Assembly (NCBI GenBank): GCA_024409185.1
Contig: JAKSUD010000006.1
Coordinates: forward strand, 1 to 16,274
Reading direction: 5' to 3'
Length of the DNA stretch: 16,274 bases
Source: an archaeon
Lineage (GTDB): Archaea; Methanobacteriota; Methanobacteria; Methanobacteriales; Methanobacteriaceae
The position numbers and the translations under genes were made by a program. The notes under the pieces were generated by a model. It was not told the DNA's origin, did not search any database, and saw only the letters and a program-made list of their open reading frames with translations. Of the stretch, positions 1-9,313 are shown in pieces. The stretch's first letter is position 1. The number at the start of each line of letters is the position of its first letter.

Positions 1-1276
1 GATTAACTCTTGTATTAAGACTTATACTACTTAAATTAATTTTATTCTCATTAGGTGTATGTGGATTTTTAACTGTTTTTACAATCCTACAATCTACAAG
101 GTGAGTTAATTCTGGAACTTTAACTTTAATTGTATCATAAACTTCATAAGTGTTAGTATAACCTAACAAGTTATCTAAATCTTTAATATCTACTTCTAAA
201 TTTACAGTAGGATACCTCTTCTCTAAAAGAGTATTACAGCAGTTATTAAAGATTATTCTCTTATCTGTTTCGCTGGTATCTATTGTACCTACTTTAGGAA
301 TATTTACAATTGTTCCTTCATAGTCCTTACGAGGACGGATTAAGTTATATTCAGCACCAGTATCTACAGGGTCATAGACAAACATTTCACCACTATTTTT
401 AGTAAAAGGTGCAGTCCAATAATCATCTGGATAAACTGGAGTTTTAATAGTTCCATCACTATTTCGCTCTAAAATTAATGGAACACTAGTTCCTTTAGTA
501 ACAGCATGGTTTTTCCAATTATTGATTACAGTAGCTAATTCTTCTCTTGTAACAGTTGTTCCAGTAATACTAGTTCCATTTTCATTAGCTAAAGTAAAGA
601 TTGGAGCAATAGCTCTAAATGTATCTGACTCATCAATTTCATAAACAATATTATCTGCATTGTAACCTAAATCAATAATACTGTTTGCATGGTCATTGCC
701 TATTGTATTTGGGTTCTTGAAGTCCAAATACCTTAAAATAATGTTGCTATCTTCGTCTTTCTCGTACCTTGTTATGAAAATGTTTCCAGTCTGTTCTTCT
801 ATGTATCTTAACCATTCCATTTTAGACATAGTTCCGTTATTTTCAATAGATTTAGCAGACTCTGGAGTACAATTTTCAACAGTTCCAATGTGGTAATACA
901 TACCAAACCATTTATTCAAGTTAGTAGAGTTAACGATGATGGTTTTAGTAGGTTCTTGAACCCATAATTCAGCATAGTTAAGCTCAACAAGTATATCTTC
1001 TGCATCGAAACTGAAAGTATTCTTATCAAAATAATCTTGCTTACACTCACTACTAATTACATACAAACAACTAGTTAATCCAGCACCTTCTGGAATCCAT
1101 AATTTATTACCAATTCTAAACAATTCTTTAGTATGTTTAATATCATCTACAATTGGATAACTAACAGAAACAGTTCTTAATTCTCCTATCTCATTAGTTT
1201 CTTCAATGTCAATATACTCTGGGTTTAACCATTCTAAAAAGTTCTCGTCTTGGTCTAGAATAATTGGATTAAACAT
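1..1276 (-). CDS. Phage tail hub / Tal-like minor structural protein, incomplete at window edge
   Basis: The minus-strand frame starts at an ATG two bases after the upstream Dit-containing gene stops and stays open to position 1, giving about 425 residues with no stop; the C-terminal part lies outside the window. A Shine-Dalgarno-like AAAGGTGGT sits just before the ATG, overlapping the upstream stop. The N-terminal sequence (ETNEIGELRTVSVSYPIVDD, then a FRIGNKLWIP segment) has the look of the N-terminal region of siphophage minor structural proteins, also called prophage endopeptidase tail or Tal, which form the baseplate hub below Dit. Its position directly downstream of a Dit domain is the standard place for that gene. 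Whether a hydrolase or receptor-binding domain follows cannot be seen. Family assignment is by resemblance and gene order; alternative: another baseplate protein. Confidence 0.72.
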   Translation of the reverse strand, partial: MFNPIILDQDENFLEWLNPEYIDIEETNEIGELRTVSVSYPIVDDIKHTKELFRIGNKLWIPEGAGLTSCLYVISSECKQDYFDKNTFSFDAEDILVELNYAELWVQEPTKTIIVNSTNLNKWFGMYYHIGTVENCTPESAKSIENNGTMSKMEWLRYIEEQTGNIFITRYEKDEDSNIILRYLDFKNPNTIGNDHANSIIDLGYNADNIVYEIDESDTFRAIAPIFTLANENGTSITGTTVTREELATVINNWKNHAVTKGTSVPLILERNSDGTIKTPVYPDDYWTAPFTKNSGEMFVYDPVDTGAEYNLIRPRKDYEGTIVNIPKVGTIDTSETDKRIIFNNCCNTLLEKRYPTVNLEVDIKDLDNLLGYTNTYEVYDTIKVKVPELTHLVDCRIVKTVKNPHTPNENKINLSSISLNTRVN

Positions 1277-1278
1277 TA

Positions 1279-4248
1279 TTACCACCTTTCAAAGAATTGT
1301 ACAAAATGAATATCACAAGTATTATCTGTTGTAAACTTGTAATCATCATAAATTACAAACCATTCACTGTTAAAATCTACTGCATGAGTAATGTCTATAT
1401 GCTCATGTGCCTCTTCAATTAAAGAGTCCATAGTATCACCCTCATTTAGAGGATAATAATAGACTTTTCTAGCTTCACAATCAATACGGATTATATCATG
1501 CTCATTAAAACTAAAACCATTAATATTAACTTCATCTTCATTAATTGTGAATATTTGATTAGTGAATTCCTCAAGAATAGTAATTCTAGATTGATTTGGG
1601 CTTATTTGAATTAATGGATTTACTTTAGCAATACCAGAATTAGTTCTCATAGCACTGGTTGTAGTGCTTTCTACATTATAACTAGTTCCAGCTGGAACCA
1701 ATAATTTTATAGTTCCTTCATATTCAACAAATTCGACCTCATTATCAATAGGTTTCTCCATAACTACTTCCCAATATCTATTAGGAAAATGATTAAATTC
1801 TATACGATTTGTTTGAGGGCGATTTAAAATATCTCTTGGATTTGTAAAGAGTTTAGCTATTCTCTCCATAAATCGAGTAGTTTCTTCAATAGTACAACCT
1901 TTAACACTAAAATCAATTTTAATTTCCTTTTTATCTATGTTCATTCTATAAGCATTGGTGGTATCTGTACCTGAAATTTCCATATATTCTGTGTCAGTTT
2001 CAACACCCATAGGAACCTCTACATTTTGAATAAACATATTGTAAAATCTAGTATCTTCACCATTTACAAGGCATTTAATTTTACTATCTTCAATTACTGA
2101 ATAGTGTACAGTTAAAATTACATTATTTATATCTATACTTTGAGAACCAGAATATGGATTTACAATCTGAAGATCTAATTGGAATTGTGAAAAGTCTTCA
2201 AAATCATCAAATTTTAAACCCCATAAATCAAATTCATTTCCAAGGTGAATATGTGGGTCTTCACTATTATTAAGAACAATACTCCTCTCACCAATACGAT
2301 TTTTACCATCTACAATAGTAGGGGAAATAATTTTAGCAAATACAGTACATTCTCCATCAAGAGTAGGTACATCAATATCTAATTCTATACCTTGAATTAC
2401 AATGTCTTCTTCATCTAAATTTTCACAATCTAAATTAAAACATCTTAATCCATTAGTGGTTTCTCCAGAGTCTAAGCTTAATTGAGCTACTGTGTCTGTG
2501 TGAATTATTTCTTGAATTGGTATAGGGAATATTCCTACTGACTCTACATCTTCTCTTTCAATTGTTTCAATAACTACTGGATTAGTAAAATCTAAAGTTA
2601 CATCATCATAACCCTCAACAACATAATCTGAAGTCCATAAAAAGTATACTGGGCAATCTGATTGGTAATTAAAATTAATAGATTCCTCTACAAACTCATT
2701 AAATTCAGAAGGCATACCACTCCATAGAGCATTATCAAAAATATAGCTTTCTACATTTTCTTCTGGAAGTTCATCATTAAATACACCAAATCTAAAGTTA
2801 CCTCCTAAATCTGTGAGATTGTCCTCATTTGTTGAATCTACATTAATTTTAATAAAACTTGTAGCTGTATATTCAATTCCTTCACCCATACGATTTAACT
2901 GTTCACCAGTCATTTCAATGTAATTAAAAGCTAAACTACTATCTAAAATAACAAGTAAAGATTTAGAAAATATGACTTCATTTTGATATAAAATGGTGAT
3001 AGTTATATTTCCTTGTTCAACACCATTTAAGGTAAAAGAAAAGGTATCTGAAGCATTAGTATTATTTACATCTGGAGTAATATTGTAGGTATTTCCAGTA
3101 TTAGTAAAACTACCATTCTTAATATCTGGATTAGTAATTACACCATCACTAGTAGTATACACAACACCATTCTCACTAATTTTAAGAGTAATCACATCAG
3201 AATTATTAAAAGCAACACTAGAACTAAAGTTAATTTCTAAATTCTCACTATCTCCTACTTTCATTCTTGCTGGTAAATTTAATGTAGAGGAAAGAGTAGG
3301 AGCTACTGGAGTAGGTTCTGGAGTAATTACTGGTTCTAAAACTTCTATCTTTTGAGCAGATACAGAAAAGGAAGTAGAAGCAGTATAATTAACAGCACTT
3401 ACACTAGGATCGCTTCTAGCTGGAACAGTTGTTTTAAGTGAAACTGTTTTAGTGCCTTGAGAAGTTAAACTTAATCTAATAACACATGAAGCAGAAGTAG
3501 TGGATTTAGATAAAGTTGGTTTCCATGTAATACTTGTTCCAGAACCACTAACAGTTCCACTACCACTAACTTTGCTTTTATAACTAGCTCCACTCGTTAG
3601 AGTAATCGTTACCGATGGGTCATAATCGGTTTTATCTAAATTGTTAATAGTTAAATTAATATCTATGGTATCATTAACTTTCTTCTCAACAGTATCTTTT
3701 CTAGCTACTGCTAAACTAAATCTTGGTACATTGTAAGTAACTCTAATAGCTATATACTTAAGTTGCATAGCTCCAAGATTTGTGTTTGTATTAGCTGGAT
3801 AAGTTAATTTAACACCAAAATCAGCACTATTAACATTAGCAACAGCTGGAGTAATTGAAAAGGTAGCTTTTGTAGAAGCCATTGTTTTAGTCGGTGCTGC
3901 TAAAGTAGCTCCAGGGTCAGAAACATTATAAAGTCCAACACTAGGTTGACCAATAGTTGGGTAAGCAGTATCACTAGAATAAGTAACTCTTTTATGAGCT
4001 ATTTGAACTTCAACTTTAGTAATATCTGCATAAGAAGGAATGGTGAAACCATACTTTTTAGCTACAATATAAGAGGGTCTAGGCCATGTTCCATTTTTAC
4101 CACCTATATCTTTACAAGTAGCTACATTTGCATTAGTTTTGATATTAGCTAAATTAGTCCAAGAACGATAATATTTACCACTAGCATAACTTGCAGAAGT
4201 ATCACTTACTGAACTGGGATAATGCCAACTTGTAGTAACACTAGTCAT
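1279..4248 (-). CDS. Distal tail (Dit) protein with a ~720-residue N-terminal adhesin-like extension
   Basis: This is a virion protein of 989 residues. The ATG at 4248 is chosen because GGAGGT lies just upstream and the previous gene stops one base before it; the frame could extend to 4362 but that part lies inside the previous gene. Residues ~724-989 resemble the siphovirus Dit fold (VNGEDTRFY start, a FTNPRDILNRP segment, then NRYWEVV and a GTIKLLVPAGTSYN strand), the hexameric ring linking tail tube to tip. In front lie a beta-sandwich of ~10-175 ending in an ADFGVKL and IRVTYNVP pattern, a CARDB/DUF11-like region ~177-298, a Pro-rich linker ~302-318 (EPTPVAP), an Ig-like region ~319-440, an acidic region, and a second beta-sandwich ~610-722. 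Dit proteins are usually 250-500 residues, so the extension is large and probably binds host surface structures. Domain borders are by eye. Confidence 0.75.
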   Translation of the reverse strand: MTSVTTSWHYPSSVSDTSASYASGKYYRSWTNLANIKTNANVATCKDIGGKNGTWPRPSYIVAKKYGFTIPSYADITKVEVQIAHKRVTYSSDTAYPTIGQPSVGLYNVSDPGATLAAPTKTMASTKATFSITPAVANVNSADFGVKLTYPANTNTNLGAMQLKYIAIRVTYNVPRFSLAVARKDTVEKKVNDTIDINLTINNLDKTDYDPSVTITLTSGASYKSKVSGSGTVSGSGTSITWKPTLSKSTTSASCVIRLSLTSQGTKTVSLKTTVPARSDPSVSAVNYTASTSFSVSAQKIEVLEPVITPEPTPVAPTLSSTLNLPARMKVGDSENLEINFSSSVAFNNSDVITLKISENGVVYTTSDGVITNPDIKNGSFTNTGNTYNITPDVNNTNASDTFSFTLNGVEQGNITITILYQNEVIFSKSLLVILDSSLAFNYIEMTGEQLNRMGEGIEYTATSFIKINVDSTNEDNLTDLGGNFRFGVFNDELPEENVESYIFDNALWSGMPSEFNEFVEESINFNYQSDCPVYFLWTSDYVVEGYDDVTLDFTNPVVIETIEREDVESVGIFPIPIQEIIHTDTVAQLSLDSGETTNGLRCFNLDCENLDEEDIVIQGIELDIDVPTLDGECTVFAKIISPTIVDGKNRIGERSIVLNNSEDPHIHLGNEFDLWGLKFDDFEDFSQFQLDLQIVNPYSGSQSIDINNVILTVHYSVIEDSKIKCLVNGEDTRFYNMFIQNVEVPMGVETDTEYMEISGTDTTNAYRMNIDKKEIKIDFSVKGCTIEETTRFMERIAKLFTNPRDILNRPQTNRIEFNHFPNRYWEVVMEKPIDNEVEFVEYEGTIKLLVPAGTSYNVESTTTSAMRTNSGIAKVNPLIQISPNQSRITILEEFTNQIFTINEDEVNINGFSFNEHDIIRIDCEARKVYYYPLNEGDTMDSLIEEAHEHIDITHAVDFNSEWFVIYDDYKFTTDNTCDIHFVQFFERW

Positions 4249-4249
4249 T

Positions 4250-5032
4250 CTATTTACCTCCACTTGCACTAGGTAAAGCTGGAGGTTTTGTAGTGAGATA
4301 AGAACCATCAATACCAGCTTTTTTAGTAGTTGTTGAAGACTCATAAAAACCTTCTCCAGCATAAGAATAAGTTATATTAGTACCAACTGGGACACTATCT
4401 AAGACAGTTAATAATTCTAATGCAGAGGTGGTTTGAGTATCTAAAGATGTTCCATTACTCATTGAAACAGTAGTATCGATAATTGTACCATCTTCAGCAG
4501 TAACCCAAACTGCAAAACCACTAAATTGTCCGTTTGAAGGAGCTGGAACATAAGGAGAATAAACTGTAATTATAGTTCCAATACTTATAGAAACATTTCT
4601 TGTAGTTTTAACCATTGAATAATTACCTTGAGGTAATACTTTAAATTCTAAAGTTACATTTCCAAAAGTATTAGGTGTATAAGTAATTGTAGTGTAACCA
4701 GTAGATGTAGTTCCACTTGAAGAAGCTACTAATTTATCATTAAGATACAATCCTACAATTAAACCACTAACTGGGGTGTTATTATATGCTGTTTTAACAG
4801 TTACTCCAAAGGTAGAAGCTACTCCATATCTTAAGGAATTGTTACCAGAAGTAATTATTGTTAAATCAGTTCCTTTCATTTGTACACGAAAGCACCTCAA
4901 ACTTGTATTATTTACATTTACATTGGGTTGTAAAGTAGTATCTGCATTAATTTTAATGAAATCATTTTCACTAAAATTATCACAGACATTACCTAAACCC
5001 CTTATATTTTGAGGAGTTACTTTTTGTTCCAC
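4250..5032 (-). CDS. Ig-like virion surface protein, 260 residues
   Basis: The start is a GTG placed one base after the peptidase stop codon, with AAAGGAG about ten bases upstream, so initiation here is well supported despite the rare codon. No signal peptide or membrane segment is visible. Residues 1-54 form a small N-terminal module. Residues ~55-155 look like a bacterial Ig-like/adhesin beta domain (GVASTFGVTVKTAYNNTPV, then a STGYTTITYTPNTFGNVTLEF strand pattern). Residues ~155-260 form another Thr/Ser-rich beta domain. It sits between the tape-measure/peptidase and the Dit gene and shares the adhesin-like style of the Dit extension, so I infer a tail-tip accessory or host-binding protein. 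No family name can be given with certainty. Confidence 0.6.
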   Translation of the reverse strand: MEQKVTPQNIRGLGNVCDNFSENDFIKINADTTLQPNVNVNNTSLRCFRVQMKGTDLTIITSGNNSLRYGVASTFGVTVKTAYNNTPVSGLIVGLYLNDKLVASSSGTTSTGYTTITYTPNTFGNVTLEFKVLPQGNYSMVKTTRNVSISIGTIITVYSPYVPAPSNGQFSGFAVWVTAEDGTIIDTTVSMSNGTSLDTQTTSALELLTVLDSVPVGTNITYSYAGEGFYESSTTTKKAGIDGSYLTTKPPALPSASGGK

Positions 5033-5033
5033 T

Positions 5034-5744
5034 TTATCTTGCTCCTTTTGCTCTTGTTAATTTTCTTTTGAGTCTTGTTTTTACTTTATCATCTTCTGAC
5101 TGGAAAGTTACACTATTAGCTAAAGTCTTTTGCCAATCATCAGAAGAGGTTGTTTCATTTACTATTCTAGCTACTTCTTCAGCTGAAATGCCTTTAGGTA
5201 AGTTTTTAAATTCATGAATAACCTTTAATTCGCCGTTTACAGTAACTTCTTTAGATACTGTTTCACCAGTGAAAACGTCAAAGTCTTCTCCAGTGGTTGT
5301 ATCGGTTGCTAACTTATCAATAGCTTTGGTTAAGCTACTGAATGGACTATCACTAGGACTACCTGCATGACTTGCAGATGGAGTCCATGTTCTCCTTTGC
5401 ATCCACCCTGTTGTATCCATTTTATGCCCAGCCACATTTGCCCAATAATGACCGAATTGATTCCAATGTCCATGAACTTTTGAAGCTGGTAAACCACAAG
5501 CATTTGCCATCCATATAAGTGCATCTGAAGAATCACTACAATTCATACCTCCACCAAGGAAAGCACGAACCCAATTTCTATATTTGTTAGAGTCATAATA
5601 GAACTCATAATGACATTTACTGAAAACATCTTCAGCCATTCCTTTAAAGGTGCTGAAGCTTATTTTAGGTACACCATTTTCAAATTCTTTAACTTTAAAT
5701 CTTAAACCAGTAGAATACCTTCCAGCTACAACTGGTCCTTTCAT
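5034..5744 (-). CDS. Transglutaminase-fold cysteine peptidase, probable pseudomurein endoisopeptidase (C71-like) module of the tail
   Basis: From the first ATG the product has 236 residues. A Cys-His-Asp triad is laid out as in transglutaminase-like peptidases: Cys69 in MNCSDSSDALIWMA, His99 in FGHYWANV and Asp110 in KMDTTGW. Peptidases of this fold from methanogen viruses (family C71, PeiP and PeiW) cut the isopeptide bond of pseudomurein cross-bridges. Here the location in the tail-tip module points to local wall opening during DNA entry rather than host lysis. The ATG at 5744 is doubtful: no Shine-Dalgarno precedes it, and the same frame is open and clearly coding upstream to 5960, so the domain probably begins there as the C-terminus of the tape measure. 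The C-terminal ~100 residues are a charged tail. Family identity is moderately sure; substrate is inferred. Confidence 0.72.
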   Translation of the reverse strand: MKGPVVAGRYSTGLRFKVKEFENGVPKISFSTFKGMAEDVFSKCHYEFYYDSNKYRNWVRAFLGGGMNCSDSSDALIWMANACGLPASKVHGHWNQFGHYWANVAGHKMDTTGWMQRRTWTPSASHAGSPSDSPFSSLTKAIDKLATDTTTGEDFDVFTGETVSKEVTVNGELKVIHEFKNLPKGISAEEVARIVNETTSSDDWQKTLANSVTFQSEDDKVKTRLKRKLTRAKGAR

Positions 5745-5960
5745 GTTCCAATTACGAGCTGTATTTTTAATTTTAGATACATTTGGTTTTACAACATCTG
5801 ACCAAGAACCAGCTCCACAATTTCCTTCACTACAACCTTTAAGAATTTCCCCTAAATCTACACCTTTAAGGTTAGAAGCAGTGGTATTATCTCCTAAATA
5901 ATCAATATCAATATTGAAGATTTTACTTGCTAAACTACTATTACTCTTCCAAATGGAGAG
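5745..5960 (-). other. Start-less coding extension joining peptidase to tape measure
   Basis: The peptidase frame remains open from 5744 up to a stop at 5961-5963. It contains no ATG, GTG or TTG, yet reads as well-formed protein (NIDIDYLGDN, GVDLGEILKGCSEGNCGAGS, WSDVVKPNV). It overlaps the last 31 bases of the tape-measure frame in the -1 phase. Adding one T to the TTT run at 5932-5934 makes tape measure and peptidase one continuous frame. I read this as the linker plus the N-terminal part of the peptidase domain. Confidence 0.6.
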
Positions 5961-8900
5961 CTAAATTTAGGTGATGATTTTACTGGAGAATAAGATCCGT
6001 GACCAGCTCCTCCAGGGTGTTGTAATCTATTGTAAAAACTACTGATAGTTTTTTGTAAAGTGTTGAAATAGCTAGTAGATTGGGATTGAATATCTTTAGC
6101 AGCTTTAACAATATTGGTCTTCATACTTCCCCAAGCTTTAACCATATTATTAGTAACCTTACTTGTGCTTGTCTGCATTTTACTAAGATTACTTTTTGTA
6201 GTTTCAGTAGTTTGTGTAAGACCAGATTTAGTTTTATCAAGAATATTATTCATACTGGTGTTGATGTGGTCTGTCATTTGATTTAATTTTGTATTCTCAT
6301 TAAGAGAAATAGCATCTAAATTAAAACCAACATCACTAGTCATTTGACTCATACTCATTTGTTCATTAAGTAACATAGTGTCAAATGCTGTTTTATTTGT
6401 ATTAACAATTTCTTCTAAACCTGTGGAATTTGTATCTGAAGTAGTGCTTAATGTATCTACAATAGGATTTTCTGTATTATCTGCACTACTGATTGTATTT
6501 ACTGGTGTAGACACTACATCAGAAAGGGGTTGAAGTGAAGAAGTGTCATAATCCATAGTCGGAGAAATAATTAAATTACTACTTACATCTTGACTGGAAA
6601 ATCCATCAACAATACCTTTACCAAATTCTTTAGCTTTGTCTTTTGCACTACTTACTCTATCTTTAATTTGACCAATAGTATTTTCAAATTCAGTAGCTAT
6701 TTTAAGCTGTACAATACCTGGAGAATGAATGTGTAAAGCATTTAATACTGCATTTTTAATACTGGAACCAAAACTACTAGCAGCACTAACAGCTGAAGAT
6801 ACAGCATTTCTAATTCTACTTCCTATTTGTATAAATTCATTGTATACTTTTTGAGGAAGATTAGCAATTTGATTAATAACTGCACTAACTGTATTAACAG
6901 CTAAATTACGAGCATTACTAATCCATTTAGAACCACCAGCTAAAATTCTTGAAGCTACAGATACTATGTAATTATACACTCTGCTTGGTAATTGGCTAAT
7001 CCATTTAATAACACCAGATACCATTTTATAAGCAATATTAATAGAATTAGTAACCCAGTTATTACCAGCTGTTATAATGCTGGTTGTAACCATTACTAAA
7101 TAGTTAAAAACGATAATTGGTAATTGTGCTAACCATGTACCGAATGCTATAATCATATTATAAACAGCAGTTGGTAAGTTTACAATTGATGTATACAACC
7201 ATTCAAAGAAGCTTATAGTGTTAGAAATACAGCCACCTACATAACCAACAGCTAATGCTAATTGGTGGAATGAATATCCTAAAGTGTCTATAATTACTCT
7301 TACAATATCAAATTCTTCAGTTGTAGACTCTGGGAATAAATTAGCTACTGCTTCTGTAACTGGTGAAAGCACATCACATAACCATTCAAAAGCTTCACTA
7401 ATAGCTTCTACTGTAGCTTGTACATCTGGATTGTTTACAAATGCTGCCCACAACCTTTGTAACCCACTACTAATTGCTCCGAGCATTGTAGGAAGATCAC
7501 TCCACCAACCGAAGTATTTACCTACTTCGTAAACAGCTACACCTAAAGCAACAATCGCTGCGATAATTAATAAAAGAGGTCCTAATGAAATGTATTCTGC
7601 AATTGCCATTTCAGCATAACCTGCTTTAATAGCTGAAAGAATACCTTCTCCACTTGCAAGTGCTGTGTAAAATGCTTTAGTAGCTGGACCCATTACACAT
7701 TGCATTTCATATACACCTTTTTCTGCATTATAAACTTCTTGGAAACCAGAAGATAATATTTTCATTGCAGAACCAGTAGAACCAGCTAATGCACTTATTG
7801 TAGTAAATGTAGAACCTAAACCACTACTTAAAAGACTCATTGTTGTTAATATTGGGCTTAAAGTAGGTGCTATTGTAGCAAATCCACTTACTGCACCAGC
7901 TATTCCAATAATATATTTATAGACTTCAGGGCATTCTTGTTTCATTCCTACCATAAAGGTAACAGCTTCTTTAATGTACGGAACAAACATTTCTCCTATC
8001 TGTCTTCCAGCACTTGTAAAACCTTTTTTAACGAGCTGGATTTGACCAGATAATGTGTTCATCATACCGTCCATGTCTCCACCAGCAGCTAATGCCTTTT
8101 CTAAAGCTTTTTGGTATCCTTCTACATCTTTAGCAGTACCTTTCCAACCTAATTTTTGTAATTGTTCTTTGGTAATACCAAAGTTAGATTTAAGGATTTC
8201 AAACTCTCCATTAAGCCCTCTACCAGCAGATTGCATAAGACTCATAGCTTCAGTAGTATCTTTACCCATTAAGATAGCTCTTTGTCCTATGTCATTTACA
8301 ACACTTGTAAAGTTTTTAAGTTCTTTATTACTCATTCCAGTAGACATTTTAATGGTGTTCATAGCTTGTCCTAAATCATTAAGACTTACTAAAGAGTTAT
8401 CAGTCATTTTATCCATGTAACCAACGAATTCTTTAGCAGCTTTAGCACTTCCCCAAGTAGCAGCAGTTAAAGTAGTCATTCTTTCACGAGTCATAGCTAA
8501 ACCAACAGTTAGCTCTGTAATGCTACTCATACCAATAGCACCAATAGCACCACTAATAACTCCTCCAAGACCAGTAAAACTATTAGCTACACTTTCTACT
8601 TTACTTTTAACAGTAGTTAAAGCACTAGATAAACCACTTTTAATAACTCCAGCAACACCAGTAACTTTAGTTTTAATAGTTTCAAATTTAGAACCTAATT
8701 CTGACTGTAAAGCATTACCTAAAACGAGGACTCTACCTTTAATAGAGTCTATATCTACACCAAATCCTTTAGTATAATTTTGAGCTAATTTAATATGATC
8801 TGACCACTTTAGAGCCGACTGACTCATACTATCCCAATTAGTCAATGCTGTTTTACTACTTACACTTAATTGTAAGAAAGCATTATAACCAGTAGTTCCA

Positions 8901-9206
8901 ATAGTGCTTAATTCTTCTCTTGTGGAAACACATTTTTGGTTAAGGTTACTTAAATCTAATAAAGCTCTTTTTTGAGCATTAGATAAAGTTGCAAAAGAAG
9001 ATTTAGCTGTAAAACTCATATTGAAAATAACCACTGGATACACTAGTAACTTGATTAATTTTATCAAAAGAAGAAGCTACTTTATTCGTAGCTTGAGAGG
9101 TGGCTTCCATACTTGAAGTAGCAGAAGTTCCAATTCTTTTAAAGTTATTTTCTACCTTTTGAGCTACATCTTTGGTTTGGTCAATAGCTTTAATTACAAT
9201 TTCCAT
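5930..9206 (-). CDS. Phage tail tape-measure protein, frame broken near the N-terminus
   Basis: The tape measure sets tail length and leaves the tail during DNA ejection. The ATG at 9206 begins MEIVIKAIDQTKDVAQ, a normal tape-measure beginning, and this frame runs to a stop near 9003. The remaining ~1035 residues continue in the +1 frame from about 9027. Removing one base from the A run at 9024-9027 joins them (GYFNMSFTAK). Visible parts are an N-terminal coiled region, a TP901-type segment (ELTVGLAMTRERMTTLTAAT, then a long GKDTTEAMSLMQSAGRGLNG stretch), a hydrophobic segment (LLLIIAAIVALGVAVYEVG), 44-residue repeats, and a Ser/Thr-rich helical end. No Shine-Dalgarno precedes the start, and only 28 bases separate it from an inverted repeat. 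With the downstream peptidase the repaired protein would be ~1390 residues. Confidence 0.8.
6860..7123 (-). repeat. Two tandem 44-residue repeats in the tape measure
   Basis: Two consecutive units of exactly 44 residues start with LPIIVFNYLV and LPSRVYNYIV; a third, partial unit starts LPQKVYNEFI at 6859. A shorter related start (LPTAVYNMII) lies 18 residues before the first. Conserved positions are LPxxVYN, then a Trp near residue 23, Asn at 26 and VI near 38. Periodic motifs of this sort are common in tape measures and match the helical register of the tail. Confidence 0.8.
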
Positions 9207-9234
9207 TAAATGTTTAGAAACCAAATAAAAACAC

Positions 9235-9264
9235 TCCACTATGTTATTCAATATACATAGTGGA
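9235..9264. repeat. Perfect 10-bp inverted repeat at the provirus/RiPP junction
   Basis: The arms TCCACTATGT and ACATAGTGGA are perfectly complementary and separated by a 10-base spacer (TATTCAATAT). On the minus strand the hairpin is followed by GTGTTTTTATTT, so it could act as a terminator after the ABC transporter gene. The arm and spacer sizes would also suit a site-specific recombination site. The sequence alone does not decide. Confidence 0.65.
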
Positions 9265-9313
9265 AAAATAGAGAAAAAATAGAATAAAAAAAGAAGAGAA
9301 TAAAAAAAATAAA
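9265..9313 (-). terminator. T-rich termination tracts after the RiPP operon
   Basis: Directly after the ABC transporter stop codon the minus strand carries several oligo-T runs in a row (8, 7, 6 and 5 T). Archaeal RNA polymerase terminates at oligo-T tracts without needing a hairpin. Together with the hairpin that follows, this is a plausible end for the RiPP transcript. Confidence 0.5.

Noticed and set aside
696..896. Plus-strand open frames inside the tail and RiPP genes (such as 696-896, 3946-4152, 7284-7532, 8055-8420, 10472-10681)
   Set aside because: They lie opposite well-supported genes and have no recognisable domains; they look like antisense shadows.
4249..4362. N-terminal extension of the Dit protein to 4362
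   Set aside because: It lies wholly inside the preceding gene in another frame, while an ATG with GGAGGT at 4248 immediately follows that gene's stop.
5930..5960. Programmed -1 ribosomal frameshift between tape measure and peptidase
   Set aside because: The 31-base overlap contains no good X-XXY-YYZ slippery heptamer and no evident stimulatory hairpin, whereas a single T change in a TTT run explains it. Not excluded, only less likely.
9009..9067. Tape measure starting at the TTG at 9067
   Set aside because: The first residues (LIKLLVYPVVIF) are out-of-frame reading of the upstream coding sequence. Sensible protein begins only near MSFTAK, and the natural N-terminus lies in the other frame at 9206.
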